A stretch of 64,000 bases of DNA from Blasia pusilla (GCA_050084515.1 CM114275.1:25420001-25484000); one strand, 5' to 3'. Positions 47,429 to 60,969 are shown, counted from the first letter of the stretch. Program-made: numbers and translations. The notes: generated from the letters alone by a model not told the origin.

Positions 47429-49462
47429 TCACTTGTAACCCTTGCTTTTTTCTACTTGGATTTTGGATTGTGTCACCCCTAGCTTACATTCTAGTGTGGA
47501 ATTGGCAAAAAAAAACCCTATCTTAGCGATCAATACTTCCAAAATTTTGCCATTTTTGAATAAAAATGCCCCTATCTTTGCTCGCACAAGGGCAAGTAAT
47601 CCAATGAAGAGTAAAGTCCCCGAGCATGAAAGCATACAAGCTCGATGAGCGTCAGAGGATGCCTCAAAGAGAATGCTAGAAAAGTTGATTTGATGCAGAT
47701 TCTCAAAGATATGTTCTTGAAATCGATCAAGCCCTTCCGTAATCAATTGATTGAAAGGGGGTAGAATTTCTTGTTTACCAAGAGGAAGAAGAGCTAGTGC
47801 AGATCTTAGTTGTTGATGAAATAACAAGTCCCCCTCTTCTACATGGGCAATAGGATCCATCACGATAGATGTATCTCCTTGGAGAAACCTTGAAGTCATA
47901 ATCGGTGCTACCAACGCCCAGCTCCCCAAAAAGGCTGCGGGAGCAGATGCGACTATGGAGGAAAGTCCCACCCCTCCAAAAGAAATAGGCAAGATAGCTT
48001 GTCATGGAGCCAAGACATCATCCTCTTCCTCAAAGGTATTCGGGCCAAGAAGTTGACCAAAAGTTGCCAAGATAGAAGCGTCAAAAGAGGCCAACCAATG
48101 TAAGAACCTTGAAGTGGGAGGACAAGTGTGAAGAAGGTAGGAAGGACGTCGTAGTAGAAAAATTTGGGAGAGAATTCCATAAGCCACTTGGGGATCCCCT
48201 AGATGAGGTAACAAATAAAGCCATTCCACGTCTTTCAAAAGGGCCTCATCCAAGAACTTTGAGACATAGTTGATGAAGCCAATTGGGACCTCGAGAACCC
48301 TAATCCCTTCAATGTTGATGGGAAAATCAGGAGTAGATGGGATGAATGTTGAGGGAAGGCATGAAGGAGACCATACTCCACATTTACTAGGTTAGACTTT
48401 AAGGTTTAAGAAAGAGAGTTGCTCCACGAAATGGGTATAAGCATGAACCACTTCAGAAGAAGGATCTATAGTATGAGTGTAATCAGCAATAGAAGGGAAA
48501 AGACAAGATGGAAATGCTTGCGTTGATGCTCGAATGGCACAAAAATGAGCAATGGAAAAGAGTGGGCCACCCATGGGATCACCTTGATGTGTGCCACAAG
48601 CCGATTGTAGAATACTATATTCCCCAAAAGTAGCATGATGAGAATAGATAATGGGCGTATCATAGGCATAGAAGGAGCAAACAAATGGAATGAGACTCGC
48701 AAGTTGTCCTCCTGCACAACGTAACTCCTCAAAGATGGCCACACAAGAAATTGAATTGAATTTTTTAGCCTTATTGACTTGAATTGCTATCCATTCTTGA
48801 TGAATATCAAGAGTGGAGAAAATCCCATGCACCATAGCCTCACAACCTCTAGGAGTTGCCACTCCAAATTGATGAGGAAATTAGTGGGCACTAAAGTAAG
48901 GGCAAAATTGCAAACATAGGGATCGACTAACGAAGCGGTATAAAACCTCGCCAATAGCCAATGGGCGGACACGTGAAGGAGGCTTATCCATAGCCAACAA
49001 ACGACAAGTCCCTAAGAGCCTAGAGATAGAGAATGGGAGACGACCTGCCGCCATTTATGGATACACCTCATATAGAGAGACAAAACCACTTGCTGAATTT
49101 TCTGGGATAAAGCAATCACGAAGATGCTAAAAAACCATCCGTGATAGCCCGCTTCCTGATAAGCAAGGAGTATGCAGAAAAGCCCTTGTGAAAACCTCCA
49201 AGTCAAGGTCCGTTATATAGTCTTCCACGAAAGGTGGAGCATCGCCACTTGAAGGAGGATGAAGAGCTTTTAAGAGAGCCATTGTTTCCGCACTTGGAAC
49301 CACTCGAGAAAAAGGACCCAATGCTTGATCTGCACGTGAAAACTTACCAACCTGCCCCAAAACTAGGCTTCGTCGAAGGCGTTGTTGTATTGAGGGCCTC
49401 CCATGATTGGCATGTTGAGTGGGATGAGCTGCAGCTAAGCCTGCTGCTCGGAGCACATGCAC
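47429..49462 (-). pseudogene. Non-LTR retrotransposon reverse transcriptase pseudogene
   Basis: Collinear - strand frames give a reverse transcriptase of the same broad class as elements with a C-terminal restriction-like endonuclease. In order: an N-terminal helical region (about 49462-49127, with ETMALLKALHPPSSG); an RT lead-in with DKPPSRVRPLAIGEVLYRFV (about 48990-48920); ATPRGCEAMVHG and FNSIS (about 48860-48750); HQGDPMGGPLF (about 48590-48555); the catalytic loop IADYTH (about 48490), where the family has two Asp; and the thumb region with LGDPQVAYGILSQ (about 48200) and PISFGGVGLSS plus APAAFLGSWA (about 47990-47925). Several frame changes and stops separate these blocks. The mutated catalytic Asp alone would inactivate it. 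The endonuclease end is not visible below 47429. Confidence 0.88.
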
Positions 49463-49499
49463 ATTCTAAAGATTCTCCCAATCCCCAGACATAAAACGT

Positions 49500-49946
49500 T
49501 GAATATTTTTGGAGGTTTCAAGATGACCTGTCGCACCACCCCGTGGAGGGAGGACTAAAACCCATTGTGGGAAGAGTAATAGGAGATACCAAGCATTGAT
49601 CTCTGTGGGATCACGCGGGAACCTCTCTAATGGGAAAACCAAAGCTTGTTGGGTGATGGGGCGAAGAGCAATAGGAATGCAAGTGTAGAGTCTATGACGA
49701 GAAAGACCAATGACGACAATCACGTACATACCTATACTATTATTAACACAAATGACAAAAAATAGTCGAATAATAAGATAAAATAATAACATATTTAAAT
49801 ATTATCTTTTGATTCATATTCTATTGGTAGAGAAATGATTTTGAAATGAAGAGGAATTTTTTTATTAATAATAATTTAATTGATTTATATTATGATCTTA
49901 AATGAAAAATAAGATACAATAGTGGAGTAATTTAAAAAATAACCCA
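49500..49946. other. Flank of the non-LTR element, AT-rich to the right
   Basis: 49500-49730 may still belong to the N-terminal part of the retrotransposon, but no motif is certain. From 49730 on the sequence becomes strongly AT-rich with no coding potential. Confidence 0.35.
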
Positions 49947-50021
49947 AAAAAATCCCATCAAATATGAATTCAGGGATTTTTTTTGTTATTCTAGTAAAAT
50001 TCATATTTGATGGGATTTTTT
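49947..50021. repeat. 24-bp perfect inverted repeat
   Basis: AAAAAATCCCATCAAATATG followed by AATT (49947-49970) is matched by its reverse complement at 49998-50021 across 27 bases. The stem is longer than chance would normally give, even in AT-rich DNA. It could be the end of a short inverted-repeat transposon folded on itself, or a hairpin RNA source. Confidence 0.85.
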
Positions 50022-50040
50022 GTTTCAATTTTATGAGAAG

Positions 50041-50500
50041 GTGGAGTTATTTAGGGAAGTGGGGTAAGGTTTGAATTTTGATTGAGGAGTGGAATTACTT
50101 AGAGGAGTGAAATGTTACTACTCTTCTAAGATTTTAAGAAAATAGAAATTATTTTAAATTTTGAAATAAGAATTATGATTATTTTTTTGAAATAATCATG
50201 TTAATTCACATTTGATATTTTGGGAAAGAAATTTTAGTTTTAACGGAAAAAGGAAATTATTTAATAAATTAAATTAGCTAGGAACCTGATAATTGGATAT
50301 CATTTTGGTGGGAAGAGTGGAAGGGGAAGAGTACGTATTGTTTAAACTTTATGGATGAGTGAAATTTTTTAGGGGAGTTGGGTATTATTTAAATTTTGGT
50401 CGAGGAGTAGAATTCTCTTAAAAGTGAAATGTTATTACTCTTTTCAGATTTAAGAAAGCGAAAATTATACTTAACTTTTGAAATAAAATATATTTTTTAT
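50041..50500 (+). repeat. Diverged direct repeats, offset about 318 bp
   Basis: 50041-50200 and about 50352-50500 share GAGGAGTRGAATT (50084 and 50402), AGTGAAATGTTAYTACTCTT and TTTTGAAATAA in the same order. They lie directly beside the 24-bp inverted repeat. AT-rich and non-coding. Confidence 0.65.
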
Positions 50501-53500
50501 ATTATTTAAAAATATTTTTTTCCCCAAGCATGGGCATGTTAACTAGTAATAATAACTAGCGAGGTGCTAGTATTATGACCGGTTCATCCTTGATTTTCTT
50601 TATTATCTCTTTAATTCAACTTCCTCTCTCAAAGTGATATGTGTCAATACCATAGGAGTCCTTAGAGGACATGTGACAACATCTGAAGAGGGTTTCCTCA
50701 AATTCTATCCTCTTTTAATTACATAGATTAAGATTAATTTAAGGCTCATGTGCTCAAGATTAAATATGTCAGAATCTTCTTTTTTTTTTAAGTTGAAATT
50801 TTTCAAAAAATGAGAAAGAAGTTGTGAGAGAGTTTTGATGATAAAAATTAATTTTTAGGATTTTCTAAAAGAATAAAGATGGTAGAATTTTTATTTTGAA
50901 AAAATAAATGATGATTATTCAACCTTTTCATTCCTTAAGCTCTAATGTAGATAATAACATTAATATAGATACATTTCCAAGCATAAAATTGCAAATAAAA
51001 GGTATGATGTTTAAGATGTGGCATCCTACAAGGTTTCATTAGGAGATCCTCAAAGGTTAGTACGCATATTGGTTTGGTGTTAAATCCTCGACACGTGTCA
51101 TTCACTCTATTCATTATGGGGAAATCCTTGGATTATTGCCTCTTCTCCTTAATTGTTCTATTTTTGGGCCTTTGCAAAAACATTCACTTACGCTTGAGTT
51201 AATTGACGTCGATACTAAGAACTTCAAAGGAACTACTTACATCTTTGGTATTATTGGAGAGTGCCCTTTTATTTTACAAACTCCTCTCCTCTTGACACTT
51301 GGCAACTTCAGCCAATACGATCCCTCGCCCTCTAAATCAATTCGATCGCTCGACATTGATTCAAAATGATTCTCAAAAATTATGATAGTTAATTATGGGA
51401 AGTAATTTAAACCTATGCAATGCACGTGCTTACACTAGTGACTTCTTCCTTTCCCACTTCAATTTCATAAACCTCTCCTAATTGTTTTGAAGGGGTAGTG
51501 ACTGATTTGTTTGGAGAATTGTATATGACTTTTGTGGAGTGGGGGTTAATATGAGAACTTATGACTCTAGGGTACCCTTGTTAATTTTTTTCAAATATTC
51601 AAATAATTATTTGTCAAAACATCATTATATTAACTACATTAGTATCTATTATACTAATCAACATGATCATGCTATGCACGATCTAGGAAAAATTATTCAA
51701 AACAACAAATTTTATGAGGGAAATTTGAAACAAAGTGGAATCAATATTCAAAATACCTCTTAAAATCCCACTCACTCTGACTACCAATCCCCAAAATTTT
51801 TAACACCCATTCAAATTTATATTCACTCCCTCCTCATTGGAGAGAAAGAGATCAATTTTCAACAAGGAGGTATTTCAAAAAGTATTTTCTTTCCAATATA
51901 TGAGAGGAGGAGATATGGTTAAACTTTTAGTAAGGAAGAGAAAAAGAGAGTGTCCAACTTTAAACAAAGAAGGGTTTCATTTGGAAAAAAAATTTAATAT
52001 TTTTTTTTTTTCATGAAAAGAGTTCATAAGAGTTCAGCTTTAATTTTCAATAGGGAAGGGGAAGAAAATTTTACAAGGTTTGAAAATGATTGTTCTTTTT
52101 AAAATTTTCTTTACAATAAGGGAAGCGGAATAGAGAAAATGATAAATTTAAAATAAAGGGAAAATTTTTGAAGTGTTAAATTCCAAGAGGACTTAGAGGA
52201 CATGAAATGAAAGAGAAAGAACAAAATTTCAATACGACAAAGAGATGGGATGGAAGAGGTAGGACGAATCGACCTTCCCTCTAACACTCACCATTCCTTC
52301 AAAGAAAGGAAGGCAAGGGTAAAGGAAGAGAATGCATACATAGAAGGATCACATAGTCCTTTCCCACTTAAGGCACAACATGATAAAAAAATACCAATAG
52401 ACATAAAAGAGAATATATATGCATCTCCATCTACTTCCACGTCCACATGGAAATAAAATCGAAAAAAATATTCCCTAGAATCGAGATCGTGAATAGACTG
52501 CTTGTATTGTTCCCAACCATACTCATAATCTTGGTTAAATCCCTACCTTATTCTTATGCTCCATTATGGCATGATCTGCTTTGTTACATACTCAAATATT
52601 CAATATTCCCACAATTTATTTCATAACCTTTCTGATGCTATATCAGATTCAAATTAATAACCCTCAATCCTTTTCTCATGAGGATGATATTTAACAAGAA
52701 AGATTTGTTGAAAAATCATGGGAGATACAAGACATAAATAAACAAGAAAGGGGAAACTATGGGAAAGTATAAAGATAGGGGACTCTTAGAGTTGGGGAAT
52801 ACCAAAGTCACATCTGATCGGGGGCAAAGAATAAAAAGGTGAACCCCCTAAAATAAACCTAATCAACCGCATGGGTCGGCATCCACCATAACCACCTCCA
52901 ACGAATCCAAAAGTTACTAGTGTGCTTTTCTCACTATGTTTGGGATACAACATCGTATAATTTTCTGAGATAAGATTAATAAAAACCACTTGGATTTCTG
53001 AGGTAAGATTAAAAAAAAACACCATTTAAAATTTGTGATTCCCATGAATTAAAAAAGACATAAATTTTGTTGTAAATTTCATCCAATAGTAATATGATAG
53101 AAATTATTGAAAAGTGAATGAAGGATTGGTTTATGGATTGTTTATGCTTGTGATAAGAGTATGATTGCAATTTAGTTTTAGTGTTGCAATCCCTAGAAAT
53201 TTAATTTAATTTTCATTATGTGTGAATAAACAATAGTCAAAACAAGAGAGAAATTGGACTGAAACAACTATTTTTCATGGAATTTAAGAATCAAGAACTT
53301 CTTCCATATACAACTCCATAGTTTGTGATCTATAAATAAGTTTTCTCACAAGAGGATGATCCCTCTAACGGCTAAGTCACTTAGAGATCCTACTAGCCTA
53401 AGTGGTGTTATATAAACTAAAGTTACAATATAGTACCAGATGACACTCCTAAAGGGATACCACCTCATACAAAGGGAGGGTATTATATACACGTCCATAG

Positions 53501-54185
53501 ATAACCACATGAGAGTAGATCACATAAAACCTTTCAAAATAGGGACATTAAGGAACTCCTCTAAAGCATTTATACCATCTAGCCCTCCTCCCATCTATAA
53601 TGAAAAATCCTTAGTAGAAGAACTATTTTTTTTGCAAATTAGGTAATATTTGAGTAGTCATAGATGATTATGATCTCATTATGATCATTATCCAATAATA
53701 TCATACTAATATACTTAGTCCAAGAGGTCAAGAATGCCCCCTAAGAGTTTTCTCCCCTCTTTATGTACTCTCGTGTGATCAATTCCTCTTGCATCAAAGA
53801 CCGATGAAATTGAGTCTATCTCATCTCTTCTATATTGATCATGCATAGACTTTTCTTATATACCAACTATGTATCTTCTTATTCGTATGCATTATCATGT
53901 GTGTGTCAATTATTCCATGTTTAGACTCTCGTTCTCTTATTCTTGCCTTATTATCCAAATGATCCATCTATCCTTACACGCATCCCAATCCTCGTAATCT
54001 TTATGTTTTCTATGAATGATACACTTGTATCCTTAATGATTCCTCTAACTTAACACTAGAGGGTTTCCCGTGCTATACATGGATGATCTTCAAATTTTAA
54101 AAAGCCTATGTTTCTTCTTTCCTTTCTCTATTTAATTTTTTCCTCTTAATTGAACTTTAAAAAAAGACATTCATCAACACCAAAT
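50501..54185. other. AT-rich intergenic stretch with no recognised gene
   Basis: About 3.7 kb with only short frames (for example 51136-51369 and 53440-53646), none showing a known motif. Homopolymer A and T runs are common. Some parts are probably old transposon sequence, but I cannot assign them. Confidence 0.45.
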
Positions 54186-54189
54186 TTCT

Positions 54190-54335
54190 ATTTTTTCTTG
54201 TTGCCCATTGAATGGAAAATATTTTCTTGCTGCCGGTAGAGTAGGAAACACATTTTCTTGCTGCCCGTAGAGTAGGAAACACATTTTCTTGCTGACTGTA
54301 GAGTAGGACACATTTTTTCTTGTTGCCTAGTTGCC
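54190..54335 (+). repeat. Short tandem repeat, about 31-bp unit, four to five copies
   Basis: TTTTCTTGCTGCC followed by GTAGAGTAGGAAACACA recurs at about 54222, 54253 and 54284, with a diverged copy before (54192) and one after (54314). The copies are simple and AT-rich. Confidence 0.8.
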
Positions 54336-54959
54336 ATATGTCAAACGTAGAGGGGTTTCAAAATCAATAAGGCACTCTCCAATAATAAGATAGATGTGCA
54401 AATTCCTATCTTATTACAATATTCACGATATTTAAGAAGCAATATCTTCCTTTTGAGTATTCTCAAAATATTGAATCTCTTGCCTACAATGGCCATGTGG
54501 CTTCATGCAATGGATATCCCTTCCATTCAACCCAATATTTGATGATCCAATGATGAACTCATCACTCCATGGGTTTATCTCAGATTTATCTAAATCATTC
54601 CAAAAATATTATTGATTATTCTCTAATTTTGGATTTTTTGATTATTCACTAATTCAAAAAAAAAGATGATGAGTGAAGGGTACTGATCAAATAATGTAAC
54701 ATCATAAAATTGATACATGGAAGATATTATGGATTTATATATGTAGAGGGAAGTTCCAAGTTGTATTCTACTTCATCAATGTGTTCCAACATAAGAAAAA
54801 GTCCAATAAAATGTATGCTAAGATTAGTTACTAACTTGCATGTTTGTGGATATTCATAAGATTCTTAAGATTAGCATACATTTTTTTGATTAAAACTAAA
54901 ATTATATCATCCAATAAACTACTTCTTTATGGATGTTGGTCAAGTTTTATGTTGTCATT

Positions 54960-56935
54960 ATTTCCTTACTAGGTCGAATATGGATTTTCTTAGTTAATTT
55001 ATCCATAAAAACCACAATTCTATTAAAATTTATAGAAAGGCATCGCAATTGAATGTAAGGCATTTTATCCTCCTACAATCTTAGGCCAATAAATACTCTT
55101 TGGAGACTATTCAAAATCTTCTTAATTCCCAAATGACTTATAGCAACTATATTATGAGCATAATACCATACTTTAATATAGTTTGGTGATGTTGGAAATC
55201 TAGAATTTATCTTCTATAAAGACTAGATTGTATATCATCTTTACTATTCTCCTTTTTTGGGCTTCCATAACCTTCTCATCTTGTTGAACATACTCCGACA
55301 AGCAACTCCTCATATCAAGTTGAATACATCTTGATCAAGGTTGCATGAAAATGGACAAGTCCACATATGTTGCTCGAGTATCCGCGGCTCACATCTGAGC
55401 CCACCCTTGAGCCTATCGTATAGACCAGGGTGGGTCGAGCCCGCACCCATATTGTGGCTCGCGTAGAGCTCGCAACAAGCCCAGAGTTTAGGCTAGGCCC
55501 CCATTTGGTAGGTTGAGGCCCATATAAGGCCCGCATATGGTGGTCTTGGCTTTGAGCCTATCCTATGTGGCATAATGCGGGCTTGTTGTAGGCCACAAAA
55601 TGGGTGCAGTCTCAAACCGCCCGGGTCTACGCGATGGGCTTGGCGGGCTAGGGTGCGGGCGGTGGGTAGGCGGGCCCCAATGGACATGTCCGTCCCTACG
55701 ACAGACATAAGTCCGCAGACATGGACATGTCACTGGACATAGACTTTTTCTATGTGCAACCCCGATCTTGATCTCCATTATTTGAAATCATAATTCAAAG
55801 TTATATCAATATACATGTGAAAGCATATGTAATTTTGTGTTTCCCTCCTACATACATGATGATCACATTGAACTTTTTCCTCCATTTTGCTCAACATATT
55901 TGATGTTTGGACAACTACTTTTTTATATTTGTAAAACGATCGACAACCTAGTTAATGAGTGGCGAGTGGAGACTCTAGGTTTATCGATAGTCTTAAAAAA
56001 TGAAATTTTAATCTAAAAATAGTGAGTAAATGTTTCCATAGTGACCAAAATAATTGCAAGTTCCACTTGCTCCGTAGATTTACAGTTTTGCTTCATTGGT
56101 AGTAGCTTCCTAGTAAAGAAAATAATGGATGTGAATTGCCCTTCCACTCTTGTTATAAGATTCTTCTCACATGTAAAATTGAGCATGATGCATCTAATAT
56201 CCAAATTTATAGGTTTGATAGGATTAAACCACTTCAACATAGATGCATAGTAAATCCTCCTTGAGTTCTTGAAATATCGTCTCTCCTTTGCAGTTGGGCA
56301 CTTCCATTTATAATGCTTTCCTGAACCAACTTGGAATGTCAAAATTTATGGAAAAAATCCTAGAGAACTTGTGAAGCCAAAGAAACTCAAGAGTTGTGCT
56401 AGATCTTCAAGTGGTGAACACCTTTGGATGACCTCTATTTTATTGCTCATGACTTGGATATCTCTTTCACTAATAACCTCATCTAGATGATAACTTTGCA
56501 TATAACTCATTTTCTTGAAGGATGTCAAGGACTTGAAGTAAGTATCTTTGATGCTCCTCCTAAGTACGACTATAGAGTAATAAATTATCAAGGGATATTA
56601 TCACAACCTTATCTAAATATGGATGGAAAATAACATCCATAAGGGCCATGAAGGTACTTGGATCATTGGTAAGAGACCAAAATACATTAGTAACTACTCA
56701 TAATGACTACATCTAGTTCTAAAGTTGTTTTATGAATATCCTCGTATGATATTCAAATTTAGTTGTGTCCATTTTGTAGATCAAATCAAATTGGAAAAAT
56801 ATTTAGCAACTCAAAGTTAATTGAATAAGTCGTTTATGCGTGATATGGGACTTTCTTTTCTTGATAGTCTACTTATAAAGTTCTTTACAATCAATACACA
56901 TGTGCATATCTCTATCCTTCTTCTTTAGGAAAACA
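54960..56935 (-). pseudogene. Degenerate Ty3/gypsy pol, second copy
   Basis: Reading the - strand from the right, gypsy pol motifs come in order. They are KKDRDMHMCIDCKELYK (about 56930-56880), a DPSTFMALMD segment (about 56670-56640), YLDK then SLDNLLLYSRT where the family has the two catalytic Asp (about 56615-56570), EEHQRYLLQVLDILQENELYA, an RNase H piece with FFTRKLLPMKQN (about 56135-56100), an integrase zinc-region piece with HLGIKKIL (about 55130), and an integrase core piece with VFMDKLTKK (about 55010-54985). Stops and shifts are frequent and the catalytic Asp pair is mutated. The part between RNase H and integrase is interrupted by the GC-rich insertion at about 55345-55705. It is much older than the chromovirus at 821-6216. 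Confidence 0.85.
55345..55705 (-). mobile_element. GC-rich non-autonomous element, hAT-like, inserted in the old gypsy copy
   Basis: A sharply bounded GC-rich block in AT-rich surroundings. It is full of GGCCC and GCCCGC words, which are typical of a common class of plant hAT-type short elements whose ends read TAGGGRTGGAC. The right end, read on the - strand, is TCGTAGGGACGGACATGTCC. The left end (AAATGGACAAGTCCA) is a degraded inverted match. No coding region is present. The family assignment is an inference from these end and composition features. Confidence 0.55.
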
Positions 56936-56999
56936 CTAGTATTAGGCCACGTTGGATATAAAGCCAAAGATTTCACTTTGGATTTCACTACTCATTATC

Positions 57000-57740
57000 C
57001 AAGCCTTTTGAGTTAGATGGATATATTCATGTTGAGTTAGAAAGGAGTGTCTCCGCCAAAAGATCCACTTCTAGGTATATATTTGGATTTGGAATTATTA
57101 TAGTAAGTTGGGCTTTGAAGAAATAGTCCAATGTTACCTTATTGTCGATGTAAGATTAATACAATGGAGCAACTAATTAAAATAGCATAAGAATTAGTTT
57201 GGTTTAGAAAATCTTGTAGATATAGGCTTAGAATGTTCAAATCCAATGTCATATATGTAATAACATGATTATGATTCATTTTGGAAAAATGTTTAGTATT
57301 TCCTATTAAAAATATCAAGGAACGTTATCATTTCATTATAGATAATTTCTTACCAAGTAAAGTAGAGCTTACGGATAAGCAAACACAGATGATGTTCAAT
57401 TGGCTAATATCGTTAGGAAGGCATTATCTACATGTAAAATTGATTTCATTAGATTCCATTTAGGTATCAAGGACATCGGATTGAGCACATATTGTTAATA
57501 TGTGCCCATACTAAAGTCTCATCCTTGCAAAATCCACAAAGATTAATTTATCTTGAATCTTATGCATCTAGACCCGATTAGGTATGTGATTGACAAGTAG
57601 TAGTAGTCGTTTTCGGATAAGCATAGAGTCTTCCAAGGTGTATATCATTCCCTCAAGGAAGCAAGTCCTATAATCTTTGAACAATCTTATCATATTTCTC
57701 ATCCAACTTAGAGCACAACCACAGTTGCACATGGAAAAGT
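57000..57740. other. AT-rich intergenic stretch
   Basis: No gene recognised. The right end of the degenerate gypsy copy (protease and gag side on the - strand) should be here but is too decayed to see. Confidence 0.35.
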
Positions 57741-57759
57741 TTGTGTATGATGACTTATA

Positions 57760-57960
57760 TTTGTCCTAGAAATGGACATGTCCATGTGGGCCTGACTAGT
57801 TGTATCCCACACTGGAGCCCATCCTACACCACATCAAGACACCCTCTTGGCATGCATGCAACTTGCATTCAGCATGCATCTGGTGCAATAGGGGCGCGAG
57901 TAGGATGTAGGTGGAGTGTGGGACCTGCATGGGCCGTATGTGGGAGAGCCTTTTTAAATA
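57760..57960 (+). mobile_element. Second GC-rich hAT-like fragment, opposite orientation
   Basis: TCCTAGAAATGGACATGTCC followed by ATGTGGGCCTGA resembles the end of the block at 55345-55705, in reverse orientation. The following 150 bp are GC-rich, then the sequence returns abruptly to A/T runs near 57950. It is probably a truncated member of the same family. Confidence 0.45.
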
Positions 57961-60950
57961 AAAATATAAATAAAAATAGAAAAAAAGAAAATACGAAAAA
58001 AAATTTAAGATTTTTTTGGGGAGGCATCGATTAGTCGTGGACGTGGGCTATTTGAGACTCAAGATGTCTTCGGGAAGTCTCATAGGCTTTCCTACCTCAT
58101 CTTGACTATCCAAATCCATCTCAATATACAGACTCAATTTTTTTTTGTCTCACGTCTTATTTCTTGTCTTGAACCTTGGATTTTACATCAAAGTATTGGT
58201 CTTGACGCCATTTGCATTTTGTGACTAGTCTCGAAGTATTTCCGCCTATCCAAAATATTGTAAACTCCCAAAACACTTTCCTTTGAGTAGGATCTTTTAT
58301 TAAGAGTCTTATAATTCCTGTGATGCTCATATCCCTTTCTTTAAGGGATATGATAGTCGAGATAGCTTAGTCTATTGCCCTCTGGTATTTTTGGTTAATC
58401 TCAAGTTTGACTGACCACCTTGCATATACCTTGCCTTGGTATATCATTCTGCCCATCCTTCTCATGCCAAGAGTTATCTCATGGCTAGTGTGTCCTTTTT
58501 TATTTGCCCTTTCTCTTGTATTTCTATTGTGAGAACTATTTTTTTATTGTGAGTTAAGTCTTCATTAAAATTTATCAAATATTCTCTAGATCCTAATCCT
58601 CGAAGCCAATTTTTTATTGAGCCTCCGGAGTTGATCGGCTATCTTTGAACATGAGGAAGACTTTCTTTTAACTCCTTATATTTTAAGCGAACTAATGGAT
58701 GTAGCTTAGGTCTCTCTTTTTATTCTCTTAGGAAAATAACATAACTAGGAAAACATCACTTATTTTATTATCTTGTGAGCCCCCCAAGTCGAGGCTAGTG
58801 TTATTCTAATCACAACCTTTGTAGTTGTAATAACAAAATTCTTTGTTACAAATGAAGGAGACACATTCATTGCTTAGTAGACACCAATTTTCATGCCCAA
58901 AATTGCACAACTAGAAAAGCTCTTTTGAAAACAGACAATAAACCTCTTTCTATTTTCCATTGTTAAAGGGACCTCATGCTCCCTTTTTAATTTGGAAAAC
59001 CTTCCAATCTATCCCCCTACTTTGGGAAAAGAAAGAAGATAGTTCCAATACCCTTCCTTGAAAGAAATATTCTATTAACTCCAACACTTTTCTCTTACCT
59101 TCTTATCTAGAAAGACAATTATGCAGCTCATGCTTTGCACAAAGTTACTAGTCATGTTTTTTTGTGCTATGGAAAAAATTTCTTGCTACCCAAATGCCAT
59201 TTGTCTTAGAAATCAAGAAGCCATCCTTGACCTATGAATGGATTTAAAAAAAAGAAAGTGCCCTCTCCCTCAACCCTATGCTTAATCAATAGTTTCTTTG
59301 TATTTGAATACTTATTTTCATCTCTTTCTTTCATTTTTTCTTAACATTACTAGTATATTTTCTTGTGCAATAGATGAAAATTATTTTAAGAAAAATTTAA
59401 GTTAATGAAAAAAAATTGAAAAGAAAAAAAAAATGCATGAGAATTTTTTAAAAATCTTTTGGATAAATTTAATTTGGACATTGACATGCAACATCCATAA
59501 CATAATAGGATTAAAAACTTTTAATCTCTCACAAAAAGAATAATCGTAAACATACAATTATTTCAATGTTCACGTGCTAATTCTTAATCTTCTATTTTTT
59601 ATATTTTATAATCATAAAAAACTTGAAATGTGTATTTTTGTTGAGTTTTCGCCCCTTCTCTTCTACTTGGAACTCCAATATTTGGATCATTGGGGCTAGT
59701 ACTTACTCATTCCATGTCAAGGAGAAGTGTGACCATGCCGAGAATCGTTATTGTGTTGTCACATGTGGAGTTAAAATAAGAATATTAATATAAAATTTAG
59801 ATACAAGAAGTAAAGGTTGACATCCTTTGAAAAAGAATAAAATCTTCTTTAGGACATCAATACTAAATCACAATATTGAGAAATTGCATACCCAAGGAGA
59901 TGTCCCTTTCTCCAAGTGGGACTCTTGTCATTTTGGAGTGACTTAAATATACGTGGGAATAGAAGTAACTTGTATTTATTTTACTTAAATATAAGTAAAG
60001 TAAATAGATGGTCACTTCTTTTATAGTTGTGGGCTTGTAGTGGTCTCAAACAGGGTTTTGTATGTGGATGTAATTCCTTGTATAATTTGAGTGGAAGTAA
60101 CCTTTTCCAACCAAATATATTTTAATAAAAACCAATGGATGCAGATACAATGCATGAGTTTGAAATGATTGGTAATTGGAATTACCCATAATTTCCCTAA
60201 AATATATGACTCTAAACTTATTAGACTCATGAGTGATCCTGAGGACAAGTGTCATACTAGTGTTGACTAAGTACTATATGTTAGAAGGAGAGGTGTTAAA
60301 AATCAAGAGTACACTCTCCCATAATAATCTACTATTTTGTGCCCTTGCCAAGCACGGGTCACGAAAGAGTCCTTGCACCCTTTCTCTACATTAGTTACAT
60401 GGAGCTAAATTGTTATATAAAGGCTATAGGTATCAAAACAAAAGGCCATTCCAAAGGAAAAATATAAGATAGGGAAGTATTTTTTGCTAAGACCCCTATC
60501 GCTAATATAATAATCTATACTATAATTATATAGTTGTGACTCTCACAATGCTTGTCTTAGACCACACCATATGGCAATTTTGACCCAAGCCAAATTGAAA
60601 ATGTCCTACATATCTCATATGAATAAATCTAAACCGTCCCAACCTATAAGATGTAAATGTGACCATTAGATCATCATCATTCCTTCATATATGATATTCA
60701 TTAACCACTTTTTTTGGACCAATTTGAAGAATTTTTGTTTAAAAAAAACTGTCCTAATCTATGTGCCTTGTTGAGTCGCAAACACCTTTCTGATTGACAC
60801 ATGGCAAATGGAAAAAATATTTCCCATACTATAAGCAACAAGAATTTGTGTACAACATGATTAGGCGCGGAAAGAAGGACTAACCATGCATGCCATGGGC
60901 TATACACTAGTATACATTACTAGAGAGATGGGCTGATTTCTCATCTCCTC
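57961..60950. other. AT-rich intergenic stretch with no recognised gene
   Basis: Nearly 3 kb of AT-rich sequence. No frame shows a domain and no RNA gene was seen. Likely decayed repeat. Confidence 0.45.
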
Positions 60951-60969
60951 TTGACACTTGGCTCTCTCG

